Source of the DNA: JBBPZA01 sp038330095
Lineage (GTDB): Bacteria; Actinomycetota; Thermoleophilia; Solirubrobacterales; Solirubrobacteraceae
Length of the DNA stretch: 64,000 bases
Assembly (NCBI GenBank): GCA_038330095.1
Contig: JBBQNQ010000002.1
Span: forward strand, 1-64,000
Reading direction: 5' to 3'
Shown: piece after piece, positions 49,971 to 60,889 of the stretch
Numbering within the stretch: the stretch's first letter is position 1
How the letters are laid out: each line of letters begins with the position of its first letter
Made by a program: the position numbers and the translations under genes
Notes under the pieces: model-generated
Told to the model about the DNA's origin: nothing
The model's input: the letters and a program-made list of their open reading frames with translations, nothing else
Database searches by the model: none

Positions 49971-50378
49971 TTACTGGTGGACCGCGCCCCGAAGGTAGTC
50001 GACGATCGCCTGCGTCGACGCCCCCGGGGTGAACACCTCGGCCACCCCGAGGCGCTTGAGCTCCTCGACGTCGTCGCCGGGAATCGTGCCCCCCACGGTG
50101 ACCAGGACGTCGCCGGCCTCTTGCTCGCGAAGCAGTTCGATGACCTTGGGCACGAGCGTCATGTGGGCGCCGGAGAGGATGGAGAGGCCGACCGCGTCGG
50201 CGTCCTCCTGGATCACCGTCGCGACGATCTGCTCCGGCGTCTGGTGCAGGCCGGTGTAGATGACCTCCATACCGGCGTCACGCAACGCCCGGGCGATGAT
50301 CTTCGCACCCCGGTCATGACCGTCGAGGCCGGGCTTGGCGACCACGACGCGGATCTTCTTCTGGGAAGTGGCCGCCAT
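49971..50378 (-). CDS. icmB: small B12-binding subunit of an acyl-CoA mutase
   Basis: A 135-residue cobalamin-binding protein matching the small subunit of isobutyryl-CoA mutase (IcmB is 136 residues in Streptomyces) or the C-terminal domain of methylmalonyl-CoA mutase. The B12 His motif is D19-x-H21-x2-G24 in GLDGHDRGAK, and LSGAHMTLVP and VTVGGTIPGDD complete the fold. The catalytic large subunit is 0.8 kb upstream at 51184-52806. ATG at 50378. Confidence 0.9.
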   Translation of the reverse strand: MAATSQKKIRVVVAKPGLDGHDRGAKIIARALRDAGMEVIYTGLHQTPEQIVATVIQEDADAVGLSILSGAHMTLVPKVIELLREQEAGDVLVTVGGTIPGDDVEELKRLGVAEVFTPGASTQAIVDYLRGAVHQ

Positions 50379-50471
50379 GGAAGCGGCGCGGGATTGTATG
50401 CGAACGGTCGAAAGCCGGTCCGCCGGTCTCGGACGGCCGGTCGGTTTTGCATCCCCTTCCCGCGCGTAACC

Positions 50472-50750
50472 ATGGGTCCGGGCCATGCCCCGCTCACGCC
50501 TCAGCCCCTCGACCGATCCTTCCTGCGCGTCGAGATCCCGACCGAGGCGTTCCCCGTCATCCCCGTGCCCGACGGGCACGCGCTGTCCGTCGGGATCTTC
50601 AGCTACCGCGACTGCGTGTGCTTCTCGGGCTATGCCGACCCGGGCGCCCTGCCCGAGGCCGCCTCGCTGCCGGGGGCCCTCAACGCGTCGCTGCTCGAGC
50701 TGAGCGGGCGGGCCGGCTCGCGCGCGGCCCGCCGCCCCCTCGCAGCCTGA
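50472..50750 (+). pseudogene. orphan C-terminal fragment of a WS/DGAT acyltransferase
   Basis: A 92-residue plus-strand frame inserted between minus-strand genes. GHALSVGIFSYRDCVCFSGY and DPGALPEAASLPGALNASLL match the extreme C-terminus of wax-ester synthase/diacylglycerol acyltransferases (the DUF1298 end), but the catalytic HHxxxDG half is missing. No ribosome site precedes the ATG at 50472. It may be a decayed remnant of a lost gene or a stand-alone domain. Confidence 0.5.
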
Positions 50751-50754
50751 CTGA

Positions 50755-51138
50755 CTAGCTCGACTGCTTCTTCTTGACCGTGATCCGCAGCTTCATGTCC
50801 GGATGTATCGTGCAAGCGAACTTGTAGGTGCCGGTGCTCTTGAGCGTCTTGCGGAACTTGCCGCCGCTGGACTGCAGAATTGAGCTGTAGCGGCCGTAGT
50901 CGTCCGTCTTGATCGCTTTGGGCGCGCTGTAGAGCGTGACGTCGTGCTGGGAGGTGCCCTTCCAGACCCACGTGACCAGCGTCTTGGGCCTGATCGTCTT
51001 CTTGGTCGGGCTGAAGAAGTTCTCGCCCTGCGCGTTGTTGTTCAGCGTGACCGTCAGCTTCGCGCGTGCCATGGCGGTGCTCGCGGTGACGGCGGTGATC
51101 AGTAGAGCGAGAACGAGTACGGCGAGCGGCTTGCGCAT
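50755..51138 (-). CDS. exported cupredoxin (type I copper protein)
   Basis: A 127-residue secreted blue-copper-like protein. The signal peptide is residues 1-25. The type I copper site is H in TSQHDVTLYS and the C-x3-H-x2-M cluster in ACTIHPDMKLRI. That spacing is of the plastocyanin/pseudoazurin kind. It may carry electrons near the acyl-CoA/ETF block or serve in copper handling. A short Lys-rich tail ends the protein. Confidence 0.85.
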   Translation of the reverse strand: MRKPLAVLVLALLITAVTASTAMARAKLTVTLNNNAQGENFFSPTKKTIRPKTLVTWVWKGTSQHDVTLYSAPKAIKTDDYGRYSSILQSSGGKFRKTLKSTGTYKFACTIHPDMKLRITVKKKQSS

Positions 51139-51183
51139 GCGACCTCCCGGGGACGATTGGGGCAGCTAGTCAGGGTACGGCTT

Positions 51184-52806
<1,623 letters not shown>

Positions 52807-52833
52807 GGGCGGAGTCTAGGAGGGAGCGGGTCC

Positions 52834-53954
<1,121 letters not shown>

Positions 53955-53958
<4 letters not shown>

Positions 53959-54779
53959 CGCGGGAACAGCCGCCGCTGGACGGTCGCGCCGCCGCGGCGG
54001 TTGTATGCGGCGCCGCCGGCCGCGACCACTGCGAGCAGGCCGGCCGCCAGCTTCAGGCTGCGGCCGAGCGTCTCGAAGGTGAGGATCTCCCAGCCCTCCT
54101 CGCGCGCCACCCCGTGCAGCTCGGCGTCCGGGTTGACGACGACCGGGTGCCCGACCGCCCGCAGCATGGGAAGGTCCGACTCGCTGTCGGAATACGCCCA
54201 CGAATCCGCGAGGTCGAAGCCCTCGCGCCCGGCGAGCTCGCGAACCGCCTGCGCCTTTCCCTCGCGGTAGGTGAAGGGCTCGAGCATCTGGCCGGTGTAG
54301 ACGCCGTCGCGCCGCTCGGCCTGCGTGCCGAGCCCGCCGTCGAAGCGCAGGACGATGGCGACGAGCTCGCACATCTCCTGCGAAGCGGCGGTGACGATGT
54401 AGATCGGCCGGCCCGCGTCCTGGTGGTCGTAGGCGACCCGGAGCATCTGCGGGTACAGGCGCGGCAGGATCCCCGCGAGGATGTCGGGCGCCAGGCGCAT
54501 CACGTCGCGCACCCGCACCCCGGCCAGCGTGCGGCCGACGGCCTCGCGCAGGGCAGCGGTATCCGCATCGGTGGAGCCGCGCAGCCGGAAGCGGGCGTTC
54601 CCGACCGCCGCTGTCGCCAGATCGCGACGGCTCAGGAAGCCCGCCTTGCGCGCTGCGCGCACGAAGGCGAAGGCCGACGAGCCGGCCATGAGGGTGCGGT
54701 CGAGATCGAAGAAGGCGGCGCCACGCGGACCGGTCGCCCGGGCCGCGCCGCTCGGGGACCGGGGCCCGTCGCCGGCCAC
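53955..54779 (-). CDS. HAD-IB family phosphatase with C-terminal membrane helix
   Basis: A 274-residue HAD-superfamily hydrolase of the IB (SerB/CicA) group. The nucleophile motif is FFDLDRTLMAG, motif II-like TAASQEM, and the C-terminal acid pair is in SDSESDLPML. Around residue 240 a hydrophobic helix (LAAGLLAVVAAGGAAY) may anchor it to the membrane. Lipid-phosphate or phosphoserine-like substrates are possible. Start is probably GTG at 54779; later internal starts are also possible. Overlaps the acyl-CoA dehydrogenase start by 4 bp. Confidence 0.8.
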
Positions 54780-54783
54780 CGCC

Positions 54784-55968
54784 CTAGGCGCCGTTGACCC
54801 GTACCAGCACCGCGTCGCCCTGGCCGCCGCCCGAGCAGATCGCAGCGCAGCCCACGCCGCCGCCGCGGCGGCGCAGCTCGTGGATCAGCGTCCCGAGGAT
54901 GCGCGCGCCCGAGGCGCCGATCGGGTGGCCGATGGCGACCGCGCCACCGTTGACGTTGACCCTCTCCTCGTCGATGCCGAGCATGCGGATCGAGTTCAGC
55001 GTGACCGACGCGAACGCCTCGTTGATCTCCCACAGGTCGACGTCGTCGGCGCTCATACCAGCCTTCTCGAGCGCCTTGAACGCTGCGTTGGCCGGAGTGC
55101 GCGCGAGGTAGGGGAAGTCGTCGGCGACCGCGGACTGCGCGACGATCTCGGCCAGCGGCTCGCGCCCGTTGCGCTGCGCCCACTCCTCCGAGGCGAGCAC
55201 CATCGCGCCCGCGCCGTCGTTGACCCCCGGGGAATTGCCGGCGGTGTGGCTGCCGTCCTTCAAGAAGATCGGCGGCAGCTTGGCGAGCGTCTCGAGGCTC
55301 GTCTCGCGCCGCGGCGACTCATCGACCTCGACCACGGTGTCGCCCTTCTTGCCCTTGACGGTGACCGGCACGATCTCCTCGGGCAGGCGGCCCTCGTCGG
55401 TCGCGGCGATGGTGCGCTCGTGCGACCGAAGCGACCAGCGATCCATGTCCGCGCGCGTCATCTCGAGCTCCGTCGCCACCTCGGAGGCCTCCTGGGCCAT
55501 GTGCTTGCCGCTGAACGGATTGGTCAGGCCGTCGTGGATCATCGCGTCAAGCGCCTTGCCGTCGCCCATGCGGAAGCCGAAGCGAGCCTGGGGCAAGAGG
55601 TAGGGAGCGCTGGACATCGACTCCATCCCGCCGCCCACGGCGACCTCGAGGTCGCCCGCGCGGATCGCGGTATCGATGATCCCCGCCGAGCGGATGCCCG
55701 ACGCGCAGACCTTGTTGATCGTCTCCGAGGGAACCTCCTTCGGGATGCCGCCCTTGATCTGCGCCTGGCGCGATGGGATCTGGCCCTGACCGGCCTGCAG
55801 CACCTGGCCCATGACGACGTGCTGCACCTGGTCGGGCTCGACGCCGGCGCGGTCGAGCGCCGCCTCGATGGCGATGCCGCCGAGGTCGGTGGCGTCCATG
55901 GAGGACAGCCCGCCACCGAGCTTGCCGACGGGGGTTCGTGCAGCGGAGAGGATCACGGTCGTGGGCAT
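54784..55968 (-). CDS. acetyl-CoA C-acetyltransferase (thiolase)
   Basis: A 394-residue biosynthetic/degradative thiolase. The nucleophilic Cys is in INKVCASGIRS, the substrate His in GGAVAIGHPIGASG, and the second catalytic Cys in GVGCAAICSGGGQG. The full fold is present. An AGGAG ribosome site precedes the ATG at 55968 by 9 bases. It is transcribed toward the HAD and acyl-CoA dehydrogenase genes, 4 bp from the HAD start, so the three probably form an acyl-CoA degradation operon. Confidence 0.95.
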   Translation of the reverse strand: MPTTVILSAARTPVGKLGGGLSSMDATDLGGIAIEAALDRAGVEPDQVQHVVMGQVLQAGQGQIPSRQAQIKGGIPKEVPSETINKVCASGIRSAGIIDTAIRAGDLEVAVGGGMESMSSAPYLLPQARFGFRMGDGKALDAMIHDGLTNPFSGKHMAQEASEVATELEMTRADMDRWSLRSHERTIAATDEGRLPEEIVPVTVKGKKGDTVVEVDESPRRETSLETLAKLPPIFLKDGSHTAGNSPGVNDGAGAMVLASEEWAQRNGREPLAEIVAQSAVADDFPYLARTPANAAFKALEKAGMSADDVDLWEINEAFASVTLNSIRMLGIDEERVNVNGGAVAIGHPIGASGARILGTLIHELRRRGGGVGCAAICSGGGQGDAVLVRVNGA

Positions 55969-56045
55969 CGGGTCCGGCTCCTGAGTCGGGGGACGAGGCG
56001 AGGGGTGGGCCTCGATAGTAGTCGCGCCGCTAGGCTGCTCGCCCC

Positions 56046-57494
56046 GTGAGGGTGGAGGCATCGACCGCGCCGCCCGGGGAAGCAAGCACCGACGCGGTGG
56101 CCGTCGGGGTCTTCTCCGGCGAGCAGGCGCCGGAGGGGATCGCGGGCGGCGCGCTTGTGGCGTTGCTCGCCTCGGGCGAGGCCGGTACCGAGCCCCGAAG
56201 GGTCGCCCACACGCACGCGGGTGCGACGCGCTGGATCGTCGTCGGGCTCGGCGAGCGCGCGAGCTTCGACGCCGAGCGGGCCCGGGTCGCCGCCGCGCTC
56301 GTCCACGCGCGGGCGCGCGACCTGCGCGCGGGAACGCTGCAGTGGACCGCCCCGGCCGGCGTCGCGGACGAGGAGCTCGTCCCGGCCCTGGCCGAGGGCA
56401 CCGTGCTCGCGGCGTACCGCTTCGAGCGCTACAAGAGCGTGCCGGCGCAGGACGGCGGGCTGGAGCGGCTCGTCGTCGAGGCCGGCGGCGAAGTCGCTGC
56501 GGCGGTGCAGCGCGCCGCCACCGTCGCCGAGGCGGTCAACGCCGCGCGCGACCTGCAGAACACCCCCGCCAACGACCTCGGCCCCGAGGCGCTCGCCGAG
56601 CGCGCACGGGTACTGGGTGAGGAGGTCGAGGGCCTGACCGTGGAGATCGACGGTCCCGGCGCCCTGCGCGAGCGCGGCATGGGCGCGTTCGCAGCGGTCG
56701 GCCAGGGCTCGGCCCGCGAGCCGCGCCTGGTCACGCTTCGCTACGAAGGGGCGGGCGCGCGCGGTCCGCTGCTGGGCTACGTCGGCAAGGCCGTGACCTT
56801 CGACAGCGGCGGGCTCTCCATCAAGCCCTCGGCCAAGATGCACGAGATGAAGTTCGACATGTCGGGCGGCGCGGCCGTGCTGGAGGCGGTGGCGGCGATC
56901 GCCCGGCTCGGGCTGCCCGTTCGCCTCGTGGGAGTCGTGGGGGCGACCGAGAACATGCCCTCGGGGTCGGCTACCCGCCCGGGTGACATCGTGCGCGCGA
57001 TGGACGGCACCACGATCGAGGTCAACAACACCGACGCCGAGGGACGGCTCGTGCTGGCCGACTGCCTGTGCTGGGCACGCGAGCAGGGCGCGGAGCGCCT
57101 GGTCGACGTCACCACCCTCACCGGCGCGATCCTCGTCGCCCTGGGCTCGACCCACGCCGGCCTGATGGGCAGCGACGACCAGTGGTGCGCGCAGGTCCAG
57201 GCCGCCGCACGGCAGACCGGCGAGCTCGTCTGGCGGCTACCCCTCCACCCGGAGTACGCGGAGATGATCAAGGGCCGCTACGGCGACGTGGTCAACGCGA
57301 CCGAGGCACGCAAGGCAGGCTCGATCACCGCCGCCCAGTTCCTCGCCCGGTTCGCCGGCGAGGTGCCGTGGGCGCATCTCGACGTGGCAGGGACCGCGTG
57401 GGACCTCGGCCGTCCCTACGCGAGCAAGGGCGGCTCGGGCTTCGGTGTGCGCCTGCTCGTCGAGCTCGCGCGGCGAGTCGGCGCGGGCGGTTAG
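56046..57494 (+). CDS. pepA: leucyl aminopeptidase (M17)
   Basis: A 482-residue M17 zinc aminopeptidase. The metal site lies in GKAVTFDSGGLSIKP, the catalytic NNTDAEGRLVLAD, and MSGGAAVLEA. The N-terminal domain is variable. It removes N-terminal residues from peptides and may have DNA-binding side roles in other species. The GTG at 56046 sits 77 bp from the divergent thiolase start. The convergent histidine kinase ends 33 bp after its stop; a small GC-rich hairpin lies between. Confidence 0.93.
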   Translation: MRVEASTAPPGEASTDAVAVGVFSGEQAPEGIAGGALVALLASGEAGTEPRRVAHTHAGATRWIVVGLGERASFDAERARVAAALVHARARDLRAGTLQWTAPAGVADEELVPALAEGTVLAAYRFERYKSVPAQDGGLERLVVEAGGEVAAAVQRAATVAEAVNAARDLQNTPANDLGPEALAERARVLGEEVEGLTVEIDGPGALRERGMGAFAAVGQGSAREPRLVTLRYEGAGARGPLLGYVGKAVTFDSGGLSIKPSAKMHEMKFDMSGGAAVLEAVAAIARLGLPVRLVGVVGATENMPSGSATRPGDIVRAMDGTTIEVNNTDAEGRLVLADCLCWAREQGAERLVDVTTLTGAILVALGSTHAGLMGSDDQWCAQVQAAARQTGELVWRLPLHPEYAEMIKGRYGDVVNATEARKAGSITAAQFLARFAGEVPWAHLDVAGTAWDLGRPYASKGGSGFGVRLLVELARRVGAGG

Positions 57495-57527
57495 GCCAGC
57501 CGGTCTCACCGCCCGGCGCGAGCCGGC

Positions 57528-58805
57528 TCACGGCCTGTGTTGAGCGAGCACGAGCGTGAGCACGGGGTGTGGGCCGGGGGTCGTGACCGAGAGCGACCCG
57601 CCCTCGGCATGGGCCAGCGCCCGGGCGAGCGAGAGGCCTATCCCGTGCCCGTCGGTCGAGCCGGTGCGCCGGGCGAACGCGAGCTCCGGGTCGCCCTCGA
57701 AACCCTTGCCCTCGTCGGCGACGTCGATGGCCAGCCAGCCGTCGACCTCGCGGACCGAGACGGTCACTAGACCCTCGCCGTGGCGAAGGGCGTTCTCGAC
57801 CAGGACGTCGAGGATCTCCGTCACCACCCGAGGGGCTGCACCGGCCACGGGCCGGGTGGGGCGCACGAGCGACCTCAGCGGCCGGCCGGCGGCCGCAAGC
57901 GGACCACGCCAGCGGGTTTCGAGCTCGTCGAGCAGCCTTCGCAGCTCCGTCTCGGCCTCCCTGTCGGGGCGGTCGCGCGCGACGCTGAGCAGCGTGTCGA
58001 TCGTGGTCTGGAGGCGGTCCACCTGGGCGAGCGCCGCGGGGATCTCGGCCGAGCGATCGCCTCGCAGCTGCATCCCCTCGAGCTCGATGCGCAGCGCCGC
58101 CAGGGGCGTGCGCAGCTGATGGGAGGCGTCCGCGCTGAACGCGCGCTCGCGGCTGATGAGATCGTCGAGGCGCTTCGCGGTGGCGTCCAGGGCTACGGCG
58201 ACCGCGTCGACCTCCGGGATGTCGGCGTGCGGCGCGCGCGCCGAGAAGTCGCCCTCCCCGAGCTCGCGGGCGGCGCCGGCCAGGCGCTCGAGCGGGCGCG
58301 CGAGCCGCCGCCCGATCACCAGCGCGGCCACGACCGCCAGCGCGACCACTGCACCCCCGATCGCCGCGAGCAGCAGCCACGCTGCCCGCGTGTCGCGCGC
58401 CGCCTCGGTGTCATCGCGCTCGGCGCGTACCGCCCCGGCCACGCGCTCGTTGACGAGCAGCGGCACCGCCACGACGAGGTGGCCGCCCTCGAGGTGGTCT
58501 GCCGGCCGGCCGGTTGCCAGGGTCGAGCGCACGAGCGCGTCCCCGCCCGCCGGCCCCACGCCGGCCACCCGGCGGCCGTTCAGCCGGTAGACCCCCAGCC
58601 GGTCCACGCTGCGAGGCAGCTCGATCGCGTCGCTCCGGCCCGCCCCGATGTCGATGCCGCGGGTCGCGGCGATCGTGTCGCGCTGGAGGCGCACCAGGTC
58701 CTCGTCGTAGTAGGAGCGCTTCAGGACCAGCCCCAGGGGCACCGCGAACAGCGTCACCGCCGCGGCGGCCACGCCGGCGATGGCCATCACCACGCGACGC
58801 CTCAC
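57528..58805 (-). CDS. sensor histidine kinase (orphan in this window)
   Basis: A 425-residue two-component sensor. Two membrane helices (about residues 7-25 and 133-155) flank a short extracytoplasmic sensor; a HAMP domain follows. The phospho-acceptor His is in SADASHQLRTPLAALR, and the ATPase domain has ENALRHG, DEGKGFEG and GHGIGLSLARAL. I take GTG at 58805; ATG at 58787 would remove six residues. No response regulator is adjacent, which is unusual. The divergent lipoprotein/ABC operon has direct repeats in its promoter like an OmpR-type box. Confidence 0.88.
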   Translation of the reverse strand: MRRRVVMAIAGVAAAAVTLFAVPLGLVLKRSYYDEDLVRLQRDTIAATRGIDIGAGRSDAIELPRSVDRLGVYRLNGRRVAGVGPAGGDALVRSTLATGRPADHLEGGHLVVAVPLLVNERVAGAVRAERDDTEAARDTRAAWLLLAAIGGAVVALAVVAALVIGRRLARPLERLAGAARELGEGDFSARAPHADIPEVDAVAVALDATAKRLDDLISRERAFSADASHQLRTPLAALRIELEGMQLRGDRSAEIPAALAQVDRLQTTIDTLLSVARDRPDREAETELRRLLDELETRWRGPLAAAGRPLRSLVRPTRPVAGAAPRVVTEILDVLVENALRHGEGLVTVSVREVDGWLAIDVADEGKGFEGDPELAFARRTGSTDGHGIGLSLARALAHAEGGSLSVTTPGPHPVLTLVLAQHRP

Positions 58806-58892
58806 GGCACCGGCGAGCGGGGGCCGGCGGCGCTCGCGTCCATGGACGGACCGTAGCGGCGCAAGGTGCTCATCCAGATTGCCCGGGAAGCT

Positions 58893-58910
58893 TTGACCCG
58901 ACGTTGACCC
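58893..58910 (+). promoter_or_regulatory. tandem direct repeats, probable OmpR-type regulator box
   Basis: TTGACCC occurs at 58893-58899 and again at 58904-58910, an exact 11-bp period as bound by OmpR/PhoB response regulators. A -10-like TACGGT lies at 58941-58946, seven bases before the lipoprotein ATG, so the message may be leaderless. The box sits between the kinase and the lipoprotein-ABC operon. Confidence 0.45.
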
Positions 58911-58953
58911 ACCTGCGTCCGGGCGCTCACCTGGCCCCCGTACGGTCGCCTCC

Positions 58954-59543
<590 letters not shown>

Positions 59544-59547
<4 letters not shown>

Positions 59548-60209
59548 CCGCTGCGCTGGAGGGCGAGAGCCTTTACCGGTTCTTCCACGCCGGCGACGAC
59601 GAGACGCTCGCCCTGCAGGGCGTGACGCTCGCCGTCGAGGCGGGCGAGATGGTGGCGGTGACCGGGCCATCGGGCTCGGGCAAGTCCACCCTGCTCGCCT
59701 GCCTGGCCGGTCTGGACGAGCCCGACGGAGGCATGGTCCGCGTCGCCGGGGAGCGGCTCTCGCGTCGCAGCGAGGAGGAGCGCGCGGATCTTCGTGCGCG
59801 CCGGCTCGGCATGCTCTACCAGCAGGCCAATCTGGTCGGCCATCTCTCGGTGGCCGGAAACGTCGCGCTCGCGCAGAGGCTGGGGCGACACACCAAGGGC
59901 GCGGACTGGCGCGCCGAGATCCTCGAGCGGTGCGGCATCGCCGAGCGCGCACACGGCCGGCCCCAGCAGCTGTCCGGCGGCGAGCTGGCCCGCGCCGGGC
60001 TCGCGGTCGCGATCGCGAACGATCCCCCGGTGATACTCGCGGACGAGCCGACCGGCGAGCTCGACGAGGTCACGGCCACCCGAATCCTCTCGATGCTGCG
60101 CGACCGTGCCGAGAACGGGGCCGCAGTGCTCGTGGTCACCCACGACCCGGACGTCGCCGCAGTGGTCGACCGGGAGATCCGCCTGCGCGACGGCAGGGTG
60201 CAGGCATGA
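59544..60209 (+). CDS. ABC transporter ATP-binding protein (MacB/LolD type), first
   Basis: A 221-residue ATPase of the MacB/LolD family. Walker A is GPSGSGKSTLL, the signature motif is LSGGELARAGLA, Walker B is VILADEPTGELD, and the switch His is in VVTHDPD. It begins with ATG at 59544, overlapping the lipoprotein stop. A second different ATPase follows directly, so the transporter uses a heterodimeric ATPase, or the two proteins serve separate complexes. Confidence 0.92.
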
Positions 60210-60889
60210 GCTCGCGCGAACCGCTCGTCCGCTGCGAGGGCGCAGCTCGCACCTACGGCAGCGGCTCGGCCGCCACCGTCGCGCTCCAGCCGACCGACTG
60301 CACCGTGTGGCCGGGCGCGCGCATCGCGCTGGTCGGCCCCTCGGGCTCGGGCAAGTCGACGCTCCTTCACCTCATGGCCGGCCTCGACGATCCGACCGTC
60401 GGCTCCGTCACCTGGCCGGGGATCGGGTCGCGTCCCGCTCTGCGGCCAGGACCAGTGGCCGTGGTCTTCCAGGGCCCCAGCCTGCTGCCACCGCTCACCG
60501 TCGAGGAGAACGTCGCCCTGCCGCGCGTCCTGGACGGCCGCAGCGACGTCGAGGCCCACGTCCAGGCACGCGCCGCGCTGCGCGCGCTCGATCTGCTCGA
60601 GCTCGCCGGCAAGCTTCCCGAGGAGATCTCGGGCGGCCAGGCCCAGCGCGTCGCGGTCGCTCGCGCGCTCGCCGGCGAGCCGTCGCTGATCCTCGCCGAC
60701 GAGCCCACGGGCCAGCTCGACCGCAAGAGCGGGGCGGCCGTCGTGGACGTCCTCCTCAGCGCCGCCGAGCACTCCGGCGCCGCGCTCGTCATCGCCACCC
60801 ACGATCCCACGGTCGCCGGCCGCGTTCCCGACCGCTGGGAGATGCACAGTGGTCGCCTGGTCGCCGGCGTAGAGGCGGTGAAGGCATGA
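60206..60889 (+). CDS. ABC transporter ATP-binding protein (MacB/LolD type), second
   Basis: A 227-residue ATPase similar to but distinct from its neighbour. Walker A GPSGSGKSTLLH, signature ISGGQAQRVAVARAL, Walker B LILADEPTGQLD, and VIATHDP. Both ATPases have intact motifs, so each should hydrolyse ATP. The start overlaps the first ATPase stop by 4 bp, and the stop overlaps the FtsX gene start. One permease gene follows, so a 1:1:1 complex is likely. Confidence 0.92.
   Translation: MSSREPLVRCEGAARTYGSGSAATVALQPTDCTVWPGARIALVGPSGSGKSTLLHLMAGLDDPTVGSVTWPGIGSRPALRPGPVAVVFQGPSLLPPLTVEENVALPRVLDGRSDVEAHVQARAALRALDLLELAGKLPEEISGGQAQRVAVARALAGEPSLILADEPTGQLDRKSGAAVVDVLLSAAEHSGAALVIATHDPTVAGRVPDRWEMHSGRLVAGVEAVKA

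Noticed and set aside
50400..50465. A GC-rich inverted repeat followed by TTTT as an intrinsic terminator
   Set aside because: The arms contain a bulge and several repeated CGGTC words that allow many pairings, and no plus-strand gene ends there.
57495..57527. AGCCGG/CCGGCT between the pepA and histidine kinase stops as a bidirectional terminator
   Set aside because: A 6-bp stem with an 18-nt loop and no T-tract is too weak to list as a feature.
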